Positions 13,901 through 28,900 of a stretch of 64,000 nt of DNA are shown here, piece by piece (within the stretch, counting starts at the first letter, position 1; each line of letters begins with the position of its first letter). Origin of the DNA: Dirofilaria immitis. Lineage: Eukaryota > Nematoda > Chromadorea > Rhabditida > Onchocercidae. The notes beneath the pieces were generated by a model. That model ran no database searches. It saw nothing but the letters and a program-made list of their open reading frames with translations, and was not told the origin of the DNA. The stretch is from the NCBI GenBank assembly GCA_024305405.1, contig JAKNDB010000087.1, forward strand, positions 7,876,501 through 7,940,500. Direction: 5' to 3'. The translations under genes were made by a program, and so were the position numbers.

Positions 13901-16900
13901 AAAATATTTATGTTAAAATTATTTTTAATGAATTATTTTTAGAGAATTATTTTACCAATCATTACAATTTTAAATTGGAAAAATGATATATATATAAGAT
14001 TAAATTTCGTTTTGCTGACCTTTCCTCTTGACAGGTATATATATCATTTTGCTTGATGGTATATCAACATATCTTTCTTAATAAACAATGAGCAAAAGTA
14101 CTCTTAAAAGTTAGCAAATAAACAAGATGATTTATTAGCCATACAATCACAATTAATAAACTACTTTCATTTGACCTAATTTTCAAGAAAAAAAATAACG
14201 ACCGGTAAAAGATAGGTAAACAAGAAATCATTATTGCATTCATCAATATTGCTGAACTTTCTTGACGGTCTTAATCTCATATTATTCGTTTAATTTTAAT
14301 TTCCTAACTTTTCGCTCTCTTCTCCTCTCCTTCTCTAACTATTTCTCAAAATGCTATAAATTATTCATTAATCAACATAATATTACAAGTATCATTATTA
14401 AGTATATCCAAGTGTCGAGAGATAAACTATTGATTTTATTCATTATTGCTAATTCTATTATTGCTAACAAGAATGAGTCCTACTATGATTTCAACTTTTT
14501 CTATGTTCCCGTAGAATCTAGAAATTATTGTGTCACATATCTTATCACTTTATATCCGTGCATCTCATATGCAAATTATTTGTTAATTTTAGATTACTTA
14601 TCAAATTCAAAAACTTTTGAACTCAAAGATTATCCGGGAATTCCTCATTTCAACTCAAAACTCTTTTTCTTTCTCGTCAGTCGAATTTATAACCAACTGA
14701 ACTCTAATCTAGCTTACGTTAAATTCATCAAGCGTCAATCACTCAAACTTATTGGTCGAAAAATACAGTCAGTTTCAATGTTTGATACAAATTTCGCAAT
14801 ACTTCACAGAATTATACCAGCTTAGAAGTTTACCAAACAGTGAGCAATTTTTCAAACATTTAGCTGAATGTTAGTCATTTCTAAAATTTTCATAATTTTT
14901 CCTCGTCTCGTTACCAAACCCCTTTTTTCTTAGCGGAAAATTTTTTTCTTCTTCACAAGATGTTTGATCCGTTCAATGTCTGCTCGTTATTCAGGCAGTG
15001 GTCAGTGGTCAGTTGGTTTAGATATTATTGCGTTTGCACAGAGAAGAAATAGCACTGAAAATGAAGAAAAGAGAATAAAGACGAAGCACCGGAATATCCA
15101 TCGTTGACCTGACTATTTCCTCCTATTTCCTCAACCCATCAAACATCACCTCGGTCTCCACAACTCCCTTTTCCCCATCACCTTCTACATCGTATTCTGC
15201 TTCCAAGTAAAGAATGATGTAACAATAATGATGAGGCAACAGAATGCCTAAGTTTCTTCTTTCTTTTTGTCCTACCACAATATAGTTCATTCCATCAGAT
15301 TTCATCAGTGAACAATTGAACGAATATTTCAGAAATAAATAAATTGAAATTAAAATTATATATGTTATAAGTTATTAGTGAAGATAGAATCATTCATATA
15401 AGTACGCATGTAACCATAGACAAATATGTATTTTTGCCTTCTTTTAAAAGATTTAAAGAGATTCTTTTAAAAGATTTAAGCTAATTACTAATATTAATAA
15501 ATCAGTAGAGCCAAGAATCTTTATTTTTTTTTTAACAAATATTAATAACTTATTCCAAAGATAAAAAAGCAAAAGAAAATAAAAAAATGAGATCATAAAA
15601 ACGAATTTTGAATGTTCAGCAAATAAACATAGCAAATGTTCAATCGTAATAAGTTTTAAAAACAAATAGGAAATTAAATTTATGGAAAACTCTCAGGCTA
15701 TTTTAATCATTATTTATTACAACGATAAAATATATACAAATGTATTATTTTAATTTCAACAATAATTTTTGATTTCATTAATAATAATTCTTTCGCCTTC
15801 ATAATGTTCCGTAAAACTATTATACATCCTAACGAGGCGATACAATTCGTATAAGTTAATAAGCATAATATCATTTATATATATATCGTGTCATATTATA
15901 TTCATCATATGATAATAATAATCTCTACGTCGCATTTATATTGCTCTCAATTTTTCGGGAAAAAAGCGATAAGGATCCAAGGACATTTCATTTTTCACTA
16001 ACTCTTCTTTCCTTTCTTTTCACCTTCATTATTGACATATATACTGAAAAAGCGGCAGATCTTCGTCTACTATTAATACTACTATCACCACCATCATCAT
16101 CAACTAACTTATCCAGAGTTGTCAGGAAGTAAAAATGATAATGGAAAAACTTGAATTTCTTTAACAGGTAAACTCATGAAAGAAGTGAAAATTTTTTTGA
16201 GAAAGAATTCTTTGAAAATAAAAATATTATCTGCTACTCGATACCCAATTTTGCGCAATATATATAATCATTGAAATTAGATCAGATATAAATGAATAAG
16301 AATGGAATTAATGAATGAGTGAAACTATCATAAAGGATAATTGAATGATTTTTTTTTGATGAAATTTCTCATGAAACAAATCATTTCCCTTGTTAATGAA
16401 AGATAAGTACGGAAGCTATTAACTGGATGTTGCAAAATAGTCCATCTAATAGTAATAATCATTCGATCGAATTTATTACTTCGTTTTATATTTTTTTCCT
16501 CAAATAATGAATATATCTTTCTTATTTCTATTTTTTGAATGTAAATTGATGAAAAAAGTCAATAAAATTATATTATTACACACCATTAACTACCGACATT
16601 AATACTATGTCCGTGAACTATAAGTTGTTAAATTTTATATTGAAAATCTATAAAAAGTCATCAGGTTGTAAATGAAAAATTTGTTGCAATTGTGTGATTA
16701 ATTAATGTTAAGGAACAGGAATCCTTGCTTGCAACTAATGATTTCACAAAGTGATGTGAAATTTATCAGATTCAACTATTAACTATTTCATGAAAACTAT
16801 CAATGACTAACAAATACCAAAGAGAGCAAAATCTTGGAGAAATTGCTATGGAATCACTCGTAAATATGTTGTGAATATTGTCTATATATTAAGATAATAG

Positions 16901-19900
16901 CATAAATTGTGTTTTAGTGTTTTTAATAAAATTTGAATGAATATGCTACGTTTGAAATTTTCTGAAAACATTCCATACGGTTATTTATGCGATTCTTTTC
17001 ATCCCCACTATTCATCCCGAAAATTTACATGGAAAACGAGCCGAGCCGAAAAATTAATATAATGCGGGTAATTTTCAAAAATAAATTTATTGCATCAAAC
17101 CTGCAACATGGCAAATTATATTTATTCATTTTGTTTGCTTTATGGCATTTGAACTTTTTTTACCTTAATCTTTAATTATATGAAAAGTTGTCATTTCCAA
17201 CAAACAGTTTGTTTATGTCAACAAAGTCGAAGGACATGAATAACTGAAAAAGGCGGAAAAATTTGGCTGGACAATCTGTTTTTTTCCAATAATTTTTTAG
17301 CTAAAATTGCAGTCAACCGTTTCACTTTAATTTATCAAAAAATATTTTCATTCTTTTCATAGTCAAAAAAAGAAAGTTCATCTAAAAATACTCATATTTC
17401 ATCAAATTCAGCTGAAGCAACAATAAAAAGAAAGATGAAAAATCCGCTCCGCTCTTTCGCTTTCCGAATTCGATGTCTTTCAATCCGAACAATCAACCAC
17501 CATTATCAATCACTACCGATCGCTAATCATCATCGAATTCTTCTTCGGGTTCAACGGAAATTTGATTTCAGAAAATCCAACTCGAAAAATGGAATAGCTC
17601 CTTCAACTACTAACCTCGGAATTTATACATTAAACAGATTTCTAACAGAGATAGCGTATGAGCGAAATAAATTTCATCCAGAAGTAAAAATTAACAAATA
17701 CGATTTTATGACCTTTTCGATCAGATTTTTAATGGTCAAGAAAATGAAATTATCAGATATGATCAAATAATTGAGCAATTAATTATTTAGAAAATTTTTT
17801 CATTAAATACTTTATTATTAATGCAAATTGATAATAGACAATAAAGAATGTTTTCCGCAAATATTTTTATTACTGGTAACATTTAATGAAGATCTTTATC
17901 ATTTCTTAGCAAAAAAATTGCTTCGTTAATAAAACTACTGGAATATGTCATCGTTTCGTCATATATTTTTCAACGTAAAGCATTTTTTAGAACATCTATT
18001 AAAATAAAAAAAATTTTCTTCAGTTTCAACAGGCGGAACTATTTCATAGTAATTTTCACGCGTCGTTTGTATTAAGAAATTAGAAAAACAGCTGCTACCA
18101 CTACCAATCTCACAAAAGTCTGGAAAAATTCAGACGAAATGTAGCAGCATATATATATTGGTTATGTTTCAATAAAACAAATGACCTTTATTTTAAATTA
18201 TAACCCCAAAAATTGATGATGAGAACTAGTTTCGGAAGCTTAAAGAAACACAAATGAAAGAATCAAAGGATATGCCAGGTGCTTCGGATACACAGTATTC
18301 ATCTTTGCCAAAAAATCTATGGATATTAACTACTTCAAATTCTCTTTTTTGTTCTTTGATATATCTCAATTATAATCTAAGCAAGGTAAAATTCTTTCTA
18401 TTCCAAAATCTACTGAGAATTTCAAGGACAATCTGTGTGAGCATATTAGGATTATATGAATTTTGAAAAAAAGCAAGAAAAAATTAGGCTATAATTCTTG
18501 CAACTCATTGAATTTGATGATTTAATCCAATAAGCAAAAATTATTTTGTTGTCTGCAAGAACCAAGCAAATTGTTGCTTTTTTCCAGGCTTACTGTAATC
18601 TATGTAGTGCGTAAAAAATAAAAAGATTAGAAGATATTTAAATCTGCCAAAATTTAGAAAATAGTTCTTCCCAACTATACACTAAATTGAGACAATTATG
18701 AGTCGAAATATAGTCCAACTGCATAAAATCGTTAAAATCAATTAACAGTTGAAAGTATGATTGAATCGATGAAAATTATGACATAATTTTATGGTTATTT
18801 GCTCATGAAGTAATTGCCAAAACTATTCGCTAGTTGTGTACTTACATCATAAACACTTGAAAGTATTCTTACTGGATTAATGCTGAAGCTACTCTAATCT
18901 TACATGCAAATATGGATCATACAAGGATGATGTATTCTGATAGATGACAGTGTATTCTGATAGATGACAGGAGAGTATTTCCGGTTATATATTTGACTAT
19001 AACAATTTTTGTCGAAATATAATATTAGTACTGGAGACTAGAATTAAAAAATTAAGCAAATTTTTTCAATTCTTTACTCGATTAAAGCCATTTCACTGGA
19101 ATGAATATCTCTAATGTTACAATTTGAAATTGAATGATTTCGTTTTAGGTAATGAAGACGACATTGAAGTCTTAATAATAAATATGCATGGATATCAGTA
19201 TGCACTTATGTCAATTAAGCAAAACCCATATAATTTATGAATTATTAAATCGATACTACTGAATAGCATAATAATTTTATCTCATTAAATAAATGAAAAC
19301 ACATCGTTATTTTTAAATATTATCTTTATGCCATTTAATTTAAACCATTATTTTAGCTTCCCATCTTTCATTATTTTATTTCATTAATCCCATCATTGCT
19401 TCAGCTAATTATTTCAATGTTGATGAAGATACTTTTGATAATTATACTTCCAATTATTTTCAATCATTCTCTTTGATTATTGTAATTCAACAGAAGTGAC
19501 AGATGAAATCAAGAAATTATTCGTAATGTTTTCAAATAAAACGACACGTCGGAATCTTCAAAGCCATTCTGGAGGTACGGGTAACATATGAGGTAAAATG
19601 AGGGTAAATTTAAGGATCTCAACTAGCGTGAGTGAATAAATGAATGAATGGAATGAATGAATGAACGAATGTTCCATTTATCCTTCTAAAGAAACCGATT
19701 GAAACATAACACATATCCATTACTCATTATTCATGGAGTAAATGTCGGAAAGAAGAAATTGAAAAAATGAGATTCATTCACATCAAATAATACTATAAAT
19801 AAGATAATGATGATGATGAGCCTCAAGAGATTTTCATCCTCTCTTTTAAACAATCACTGCTAATTATCCACATTCCAATTGTTTCTTATTAACTGCCGCC

Positions 19901-22900
19901 TCTCGAATTATCCGATGCATTGTTCATGCCGACCTCTTGTTAATTCAATCTTTCTTCTATCTTCATCTTCGCTTAAATCCATACCACAGCAACATTCCAT
20001 TCAATCATTCAAGAAACAGAAGGTTAAAAAGAGACTTATGGCGACAGGTGCAGCATGAATCTAGTACTACCAGTACTACTAGTAATAGTACTATTACTAC
20101 TACCACTATTACTACGGCTTTGATTATCCAAAATTAGATTTTATATGTAATACTATCGGCTTTTCGCTATTGTTATCGCTATGGATGTTATCACAAATGC
20201 AGTGAAAAGAAGTCATTAAATATTCTTTTAAAGATGTCGATAAGATTATCTGGTGAGCGTAAATGAGAAGAATAAAACAAAAGATGAAGTATATCGGTAG
20301 AATTATAAAGAAATACTATCTATATTAAAAATAATATTGCCGAACTTTTTACCGCTTCTACCTTTAACAGGCCATATATCATTATTACTACTATTATCAG
20401 TTACTAGTAGAAGTAGGAATGAGTTAATATTACTGTAACAGTTGTTACTATCATTCATATCGAAATATTTCTATTCTTTAGCATTTCCGACTTTTACCAA
20501 ATAAATAGCGTAATCTTCCGAAATAACTATATTATTTATGGTTGAATTCAACAATCGCTTAAATATATCAACCTTTTGACAAGGCTATTAGAGCAAATTC
20601 AATTAGTATATATCATGCCATCTAAACACAACAGTAAGTAGACGACATTATTCAAGGCCATGTACTTCAAGGCGGTAAATCGTTGAGTGAAGATGATAAT
20701 AATGATAATAACGTAACGATACTGTCATTATATTTTGGTGATATGATATAATGACAATGATAATGTAGTCGTAATACTGCAGTTGTATGATATTATATGG
20801 AATATGTATTATTTTTTAGGTGATATAATGACATAGTGATATTATTGTATGACAAACGTAATTTTTATTTTTTGGTAGTAATAATAGTTTTATCTTCCTT
20901 TCTTCTTCTTTGTTTACAAATTTTTCAATTATCAATGGGAAAAAATGAAGTTCTAAGAAAAATTTAGAAACATTACAAAATTTTAATCTAAGTGAAAGCC
21001 AAAAAGTCATCCATGAGTAATTCGAGAAAAAATTGGAATTTAGAACAAAGTGATATTGAATATCCTTCATCTTCCTCACTAGTTTAAAATAACTAATTAG
21101 CTAAGCGAAAATTTCTCATGACAGTGTAAGTAATAATACTATGGGTTCACAATAAGATATTTCATAAAATGTGAAAAGTGTGATCTCATTTTTCATCTCT
21201 ATAAAAAATGATTACATAAAATTCAAAATAAAAAAAATTATTAGAAAAAAGAAGAAACTACATGCATAACGCACTAAATAAGTAATCTAATCTAATCTAA
21301 TTAATCAATCAAAAGAATTTTCAAATCCTTCAATTTTTGAAATACGTCTCACTCTTAAAATTTTTCTCACATAAACAATGGATAATTAAACATCGAAAAT
21401 TTTGATTTATGATATCGAAATTCTAACTCATTCCTTGTCCCTCTTTCTCCTCGTCTCTTTACGGCTATTATTAACTACTTTTTTTAACTCTAAAAATTTG
21501 ATCAATCATATTGCATTGATCAAAGATTTCTTAACTTTTACATTCTCTCACTATCTTTTCCTTATTCTTTCTTTTACTTATTAATAGTTAAATAATATTG
21601 ATATTCTCATTCTTTTACAACGCTTTTTCTCTCTTAGCAACAATGCTAACTTTTAATGCCATTATGCTTGGGACCATACATATACATAAATAATATACAT
21701 TTCCAATATATTAACTTTTTCAAATCTGGCATCTCCGATTTATCCCTACAACTACTGCTGCTACAGATACTCTTTCTGACACTGTTTTATCCACGGACAA
21801 AGAAGAAATTTATTACAGTTTTACAAGGAAGCAGAAGAGCGGGAGGAAAAAAACGGAAGTTGCGCAGCTTGTCACGCTTTATTACTATATTATTAATACT
21901 ACTGCTGCTATTATTATTATTATTATTATTAGTAGTAGTAATAGTAGTAATAATAGTAGTATCATTAGTAGAGTACTGCTAAGCTTATGAATTTTGTTTA
22001 TAATTCAAAAATTTTAACATTTTTGAGATTTAGTACCATAAATAACGACAAATTTAAATAGCTGTCATCTTTGCTTAAATGTTAGTAAATGAATGAAACA
22101 AGCATCATTAATAGTGCACTTAGTATTATAAAGATTATTACTGTTGCTGTCATTAATAGTGCACTTAGTATTATAAAGATTATTATTGTTGCTGCTATCA
22201 TCAACTGAATTCAATTGAAAAATTATCCTTTTTTTCATTTTTATCATAAAAATAAAAATTTTCAAATAATATGTGTATGTGTGTGTATGTTGCATACATC
22301 AGACTTAAACTGGCAATCAATCGGTGTGAAACAAAGAGAAGAAAAAGGCGAAGAAGAAACTTTTCGGGTTTTGTTTGATTTTAATCACAGATTAAGGAGG
22401 AAATTTGATGCAATCATAAACTATTCTGCTTTCATTCACCTCTCATCACCCACTTTTTTTCCAGCAACCAATTACCTTTACTCACCTCAGTATTTTTTAA
22501 ATAATTATGACGATTTGTTAAAATTAAAAAACTATATTTTATAATATCACGGGAAAGAAAAAAAGCCAAGAATGAAAATAATATTATTAAGCGAACAGCA
22601 ATTAATTGTACTTTATTTCCACAAAAATTTTGATAGAAAAGTTTTATAATGAATTAAATATGATATACAGAAATGCATTCTTTTCCATAACTATTTTTTA
22701 TTTCATTTATTGTGAAATATATTTATTCCGAACATTTGACAAAGTGATGAAATTCTCTTTTTCATCGTCTATGGGGAAAATTAGACTAAAAAACAACACT
22801 GATACTTTTTATGTTTGATCAATCGTAATATACGCTTTTCAATTTATAATATAAGCATGCGCATATATCATCATCAGATGGCATTTATACGCAGATGTCT

Positions 22901-25900
22901 GAGCTATGAAGTGGACAAGCTTTGTATGATTTGCGGCTATCGTCAACTGGAGCCGAACCGATACAGTCTGTACAATTTTGTTTTCCCTACCTCTGATCTC
23001 AATCCTTTAAAATTTCAATAGTGAAGCTAAACTGATCGCTTTGATATTGTACACGCATAGATTAAAGATTATCATTATTGCTAATCGTAGGGATGGATAG
23101 GCTACATATATTCCATGTATTTATATATGAAAAATATTCGATTTTGACTTAAATTTAAATATCAAATACAAATAATATATCACAAATATGTAGCTTAAAA
23201 AAATAAAATTTTATCAAAATCAGAATTTTGCTGGATAATATACATTTCGTTTTTAAAAATGTTCAAGTGTTTTAGATATTAACTGTTACTTGTCAGTGTT
23301 TTACAACCATGACATTTTCAAGTCCCTATAAAAATGATAGCATTTTCAAGAATATTAGAAGATATAAGTATATTTTATCTTTTTTCAATCTTTCAATTTT
23401 CTCTCATTGTTAACTCCAACTCCTTCTCCCTTCTAATTTCAGAACTTTTCAAATATTTAATGCAAATGTTAAATCAACATTTCAATTATCACAATCATAC
23501 CATACCTACGTATATACATACATTCATACATACACATATATACACACAGATACATACACACATATACATACCTACATGCATATACACACCCATACACACA
23601 TACACACACACACACACACATACACACACATAAATATATGTATATGCAAACATATACTTTTAATCAATAGGTATTTGCATATTCTCCATTGTTTCATCAC
23701 CTTTCCTCTATTGTTATCTTATCAGTGCTTCCTTTTCCTATCAGTCAATTTTGTGAAACTTAGTAAAAATCTTCTTTCGCTTCCCTTTTCTTAATGAAAA
23801 ATGAAATGCTTCGTCTTATTTATAACATTAGATAAAGGAAGAATCCATTTTTAGAAATTATCAGAATTAAAAAGCATTAAACAAAATAATAATATGATTA
23901 AATAGTGTTTTAAAAAGAAAGAAAAAATCCCTGTTTTTTCCTTCTTTTTCTCTTTTAGTTGTTGTTGTTGTTGACGAAAATTTGTTTAAGTCTATCCACC
24001 AGGGAGGTCTCGTGTCACCAGCAACATGTGGCAACGATTGGTACTACTGTCACAACGACATTTTTTCGATGCCCTTCAATTTTTAGCGCATTTCTCATCA
24101 TCATAGCAGCTGCGGTAATCGGTAACAAAGGAAAACGTTTTAACACAGACTATATATATGTATATAATAAGTATCAGCAATATCAGAACCATGAAAATTT
24201 AAAATTCGGAATGATATTTAGTTACTGACTACCGGATTTAGGCCGATAACCACCGACTTCTTGTTCTGCTGAATTTAGAAGCTTTTCTTCTATGATCATT
24301 TGTTTTATTAAACCAACCTTTACTGGCTAAAAAAATTTTCACGAAAATCAAAAGAAAAAATTGATGTAAAATTATGAAAAGCAAACTACAACATAAGATA
24401 TGAAATAGACACACTAATTAACTAATTAACCAACGAAGATTAATTCGAAAATTTAAGCTACCATTACATTTTGAGTCATTTTTTGAATCAAGTCTAAACG
24501 ATCCTTTAACACATATGCTTAGTGGCAATAATAAAAATATTCGCTTAACTGAAATGAATAAATGATTTTGGCGATTTTTCAAACAATGGTGCTGAAATTC
24601 TTAAACTTTAAAAATTTTCGTCTAAATTTTAAAATATAGTTATCTGTAGGATATCTTTTTGCAGCAATTTATATACAGCTGCTGCTTACAACAAGGAAGT
24701 TGCAACAGAAGGTAAAAAAGCAATTTCAAAATAACCATAATAAGATAATGTCAGTATCATTCTTCTCTCTTCCTTTTTGGTATTGACTAAAAGAATGATA
24801 TTAAATGATCCTAAAAAAATTCAAAACGTTAAATTTTTCATAAAAATTCTTGTGTGTGGCCTTTCCCTCATCCCTCACTTCGCAACAATTGTTATGTAAA
24901 TGAGCATTTATTTGTTACAGATTTCTTGTTGTCGTATCTATCGATACCTATCACCTTTTCATATCCCATCTCATCGTCTTTCTAAGGCAGGGTCAACAGG
25001 GTTAGTAGGCAGAAAAGTGAACTGTCGAAAAAAAAAGAGAAAAAAGTTGAAAAGAATGTGTCATCCGTTATTGGCTTTTGTTTGGACCTCACACAGTCAC
25101 AGTATGATGTATCATGATTGTAGAACTATTTTATACTTCCAAATTACTACCTTATAATTCCTGGATTGTTAACTACTGAAAAACATTTCTAGACTATTTC
25201 GGAAAATGTTTTCCGATTGATTATTATGCAAATTACCCTGACTCGATATAAAGAAAAGAAAACTGTCACTTATTTGACACTTATATGACTATCATCGCTA
25301 CTATCACTATTACTACAGCTACATATCACATAAAAATTTCGTTGTCCTTCAAAGCACAGCTAAAATTTTGAATTAGAACATGTTAAAGATCCGTAATATT
25401 CTCATAACCGATGTCTTTTTTTGATTTCAAAATTATATATATATATATTATATATATATATATATAATATGTATAACCATTATTAACACGACGGCTACTA
25501 TCAGATGGCTCAGTAATACATCCGTTTTATACAATTTCCGTAATCCGCTCCATCAATCAACAGAACGATGAACATTTTGCTTTTTCATTTATAGCTAAAG
25601 GATATCCGTTATGATTAAAAATGTTAAAATATTCAAAAAAAATTTCAAAAGCAGTAATACTTTTATATAATTTTATCCCAACAAATCTTTCATTATTATG
25701 TAATTTTTAACACATTTATACATACATAATAAATGAAAAGAAAAGAGGACTTTTTGTTGATGCTAATGAATATTATCAAATATTGTCAAACGAAAATTTA
25801 TTGGAAGAAAAATGATAATGATATTAGTAATATCTGATTCGAGATGATAAGATTAAATATGCTTTTATTTTTCTTTTATTAATTTTATCCGTTCTTAATT

Positions 25901-28900
25901 TTATCCACATTTTTTTCCACCATCTGTGCTTGCTTTACCCTTCACCTCTATCATCATTCCATTCTTTCCTCTCATTCCAATTTCATTGCAAACAATGGTA
26001 CCAGGGTACCAAGGCTGGTGGCAAGCAAACATCTCCAACACCTTTTAAGCGGAAAATTCACCGGAACAAAAATATAGGATAAGGGCGAATAGGATGGAAC
26101 GCGGGAGGGTAACATAGGCTAAGAAGGGAACAAGGAAGGGAAGATGATGAAAAGGGCAAACGTAACTCATCCTCTCTCCTGTTTCTCATTCCTTTCTTCC
26201 TCCACCTTTTTTTCAAGAAGGAAGCTAAAGAGTTTACCTGCTTCTCTTTTTCCTTTTCTCCTTATCTTTTCATTATTTATTCAACAAATCACAACAACAG
26301 AAGAGGAAAAGGGGATGAAGAAGGGACAGGTTAAGGAAACGAGGCAGAAGAGTAGGAATTAATGAATTAAAGCGATTTTGAACACTCAAGAGAAGCAAGG
26401 GTAACCTGCTACTTTTACCACTATCCATAGATGCCCTATCACTGAATAATTACCATTTAAAAAAATGCAATGAAGCGTGCGAACTATATCGAACAACGGA
26501 CAACAACTTCAAGGAATTAACAGTATCTATTGCATAATACATACAATTGTTCCCTGATCATTTCATATTTAAGTCAAACATTCCAATCGTCAAATTTAGT
26601 AGCGTATCCTCTAACCACTGAAGAATATGATTCAGATATTTTGCATTTTAGCGGTAATAATTTCGTAGAATAGATGAAGAAAACTTCATCTATTCTACGA
26701 ATTCCGTGGAATAAACTTGGCTTGACCGAAAAATGAAGAAAATCAGCAGATAGATATCCGAATATTGAATTTATTTGTAGCAACCGGTCATAGATAGTTC
26801 TAAAACTTCCTTTTACTTGATTGTTCTTATTTCATCTATTCTTTCCAATAATTCTTCCTCCTATCTGTCATATCGGTCGAAGACAATCTCGAAAAATAGT
26901 GACTACCCTTTTCCATGGAATTGGCTTCCTCTAGAAGTCATGACGAATTTCTTCAACCTTAATAACTCAGATAAGTGAAAAACTACCAATGAATATTTTT
27001 AAATACTGAAAAAAGGAACGAGATATGTAGAAATGTGTTATAGAATAAAATAATACTCTGCCTTAAATGATTCTAGTATCTTTCTACATTTTGCGATAAA
27101 AACTTGCACATATATCAAAGCCAATTATTTTCTCATAATTTACAAAAGGAATATATTCAAATAATGAAATGTAAGATAAAAACTTGCAAATTTCGTATTA
27201 TATTTGTGACAAATTGTATCTTGTGCAAAGTTTAGGCAAAAAGAAAAAGGAGAAAAATGCAAAATATATGCCTTTTGGCCAAAACTGTTAATGATTCCAC
27301 GAAAATTTAAATTCTTTCGATAAACACAATTTTTCATATTCACAAAATGAAACGTAAAGTAAACTGACCCATTTGTATCCGATGCACTGCAATACGGCTA
27401 TCTTCGGATAATGGATGCAAATCACTATATCGAGCTGCAACTTGATCCAAAAATCGAGTGCTGTCGATGTTGAAACATCCCAATTTAGCTTGTTTAATAC
27501 CAATAATTCTCCTTGCTGAAGTAAATTTTAAAGCTTTAGCAATTTATCCTCCGACTTATTAAAGATATAAAAACTTTGATTTTTGAGAGAAAATTTTCTG
27601 ATTTAATCGTCTTAAAATCATCCACATTTTATCATTAGGATAAATTAAAAATATTAATATAAGTTCAGATTTTTTTCAAAACAAACTAATTTTAAGGTTG
27701 AAAAAAAGGTAAAAAATGAAGAAGGGAAGAATAATAATAATCCTCAAAAAATGGAAATTTTTCATAATTACCAAAATCTGATCCATTCTTACTGCACCAT
27801 CCGTATAATAAGCAATCTTTTCAGCATTCAACGGTTGTGGTGCTTTTACTTTACTTGATACAAATAAACATGCACCGGCTAATGCTTGCAAATTGTTACG
27901 GTGAAAGGACTGAACACTCAAAAACGATCTACTAATGAAACTGCTAGTAAGAAAACATCGGGTTCACAATATTCCTCCTTACATACCTGAAAAGGGTTAT
28001 ATGAGAGATAAAAGATTTATAGCCGATTGTTATTGAAAATTATTACTATAACTTCCATTTAGCATGTTTCGTTTCTGTTACCATCTGTTATTTTTATAAA
28101 TAAAAATTGACTCCAATTGATGAATTCCAATTAGAAGTTGAAGGATTTTAAAATAACATACACTTCTCACTTCTCAAATTGGAAATTCAGGTTAAAAAAA
28201 CAAATTTAAAACTATGCTAATTTACATCATAGATCCATTCAACAACTTGCTGCCGATGATGAGCTGTTACATCCATTTGAACACTTAGAAAACAATTTCC
28301 ATGCATCGGTTTCATACTTTGTGCTTTGAACATACTCTCTAAGCAACGATCATCCTGTAAATCTATTACCAACGATTTTGCCGATATTTCTTAGGATTCA
28401 TTCATTTCCGATATATGTTTCATCTTTTTATGTTATAAAATTTTTTGCAAAAATTTCAACAATATTATCGAATCATCTTTGAACCATACGCAGTGAACAG
28501 TTTTATCTGCTAGAGGAAGAACACTTGGCCATTGAGCGACATTTAAGCGATCCGTTGCTGACCTCTTCCTACTCACTGGTATCTGCAAAAAAAAACTGGA
28601 TTGAAAAATTTCTGATTTTTAAGTTTTATATAAATATTCTATCTATTTATTGAAGATTTGCTAATGGCAAATTTTCATTTGCTTATAAGGATTCATTTTT
28701 GCATTATCATTTGAATCAATAAATCATTTTCATATTATTAATATTGATATTTAGTTAAGCTATTAGTTTTAGCAACAGAAATGACTGGAATCACTACATT
28801 ACAATCGGACTCTCGGAATAATTTATAAGCTATGATTATTATGCCAAACTATCATCTGCAAAGATATCTATTGTTGATAACCATTATATTAATCCGTTTA

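Larger units (their letters stand above)
9111..27353. other. Giant intron of the cyclin D gene
   Basis: About 18.2 kb lies between the donor TTAC|GTTTCA (minus strand, 27354/27353) and the acceptor ATAATTTTAG (minus strand, 9111). It is AT-rich with microsatellites, small tandem duplications and a perfect inverted repeat, which are listed separately. Open frames here are mostly short or low in complexity. A few plus-strand stretches with protein-like composition are given as weak candidates. No transposase, reverse transcriptase or RNA gene could be supported. Confidence 0.6.

Noticed and set aside
14262..14825. 187-codon plus-strand open frame, the longest in the window
   Set aside because: It begins at TTG with no early ATG, is rich in Phe, Ile, Leu, Asn and Tyr as expected of AT-rich noncoding DNA, and has no recognisable motif or good splice context.
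15123..15305. 60-codon minus-strand frame in a pyrimidine-rich patch
   Set aside because: No motif, no acceptor or donor in phase with cyclin D exons; probably intronic.
21656..21982. 108-codon plus-strand frame ending in a Leu/Val run
   Set aside because: The end is a TAT/TAG triplet microsatellite and the rest lacks coding character.
23334..23794. His/Thr-rich plus-strand frames
   Set aside because: Translation of the CA/TA microsatellite.
26870..26990. Plus-strand peptide with FPWNWLPLEV, reminiscent of the C-terminal tail of some reverse transcriptases
   Set aside because: Only a handful of residues match loosely, with no other retrotransposon domain nearby; too weak to call.
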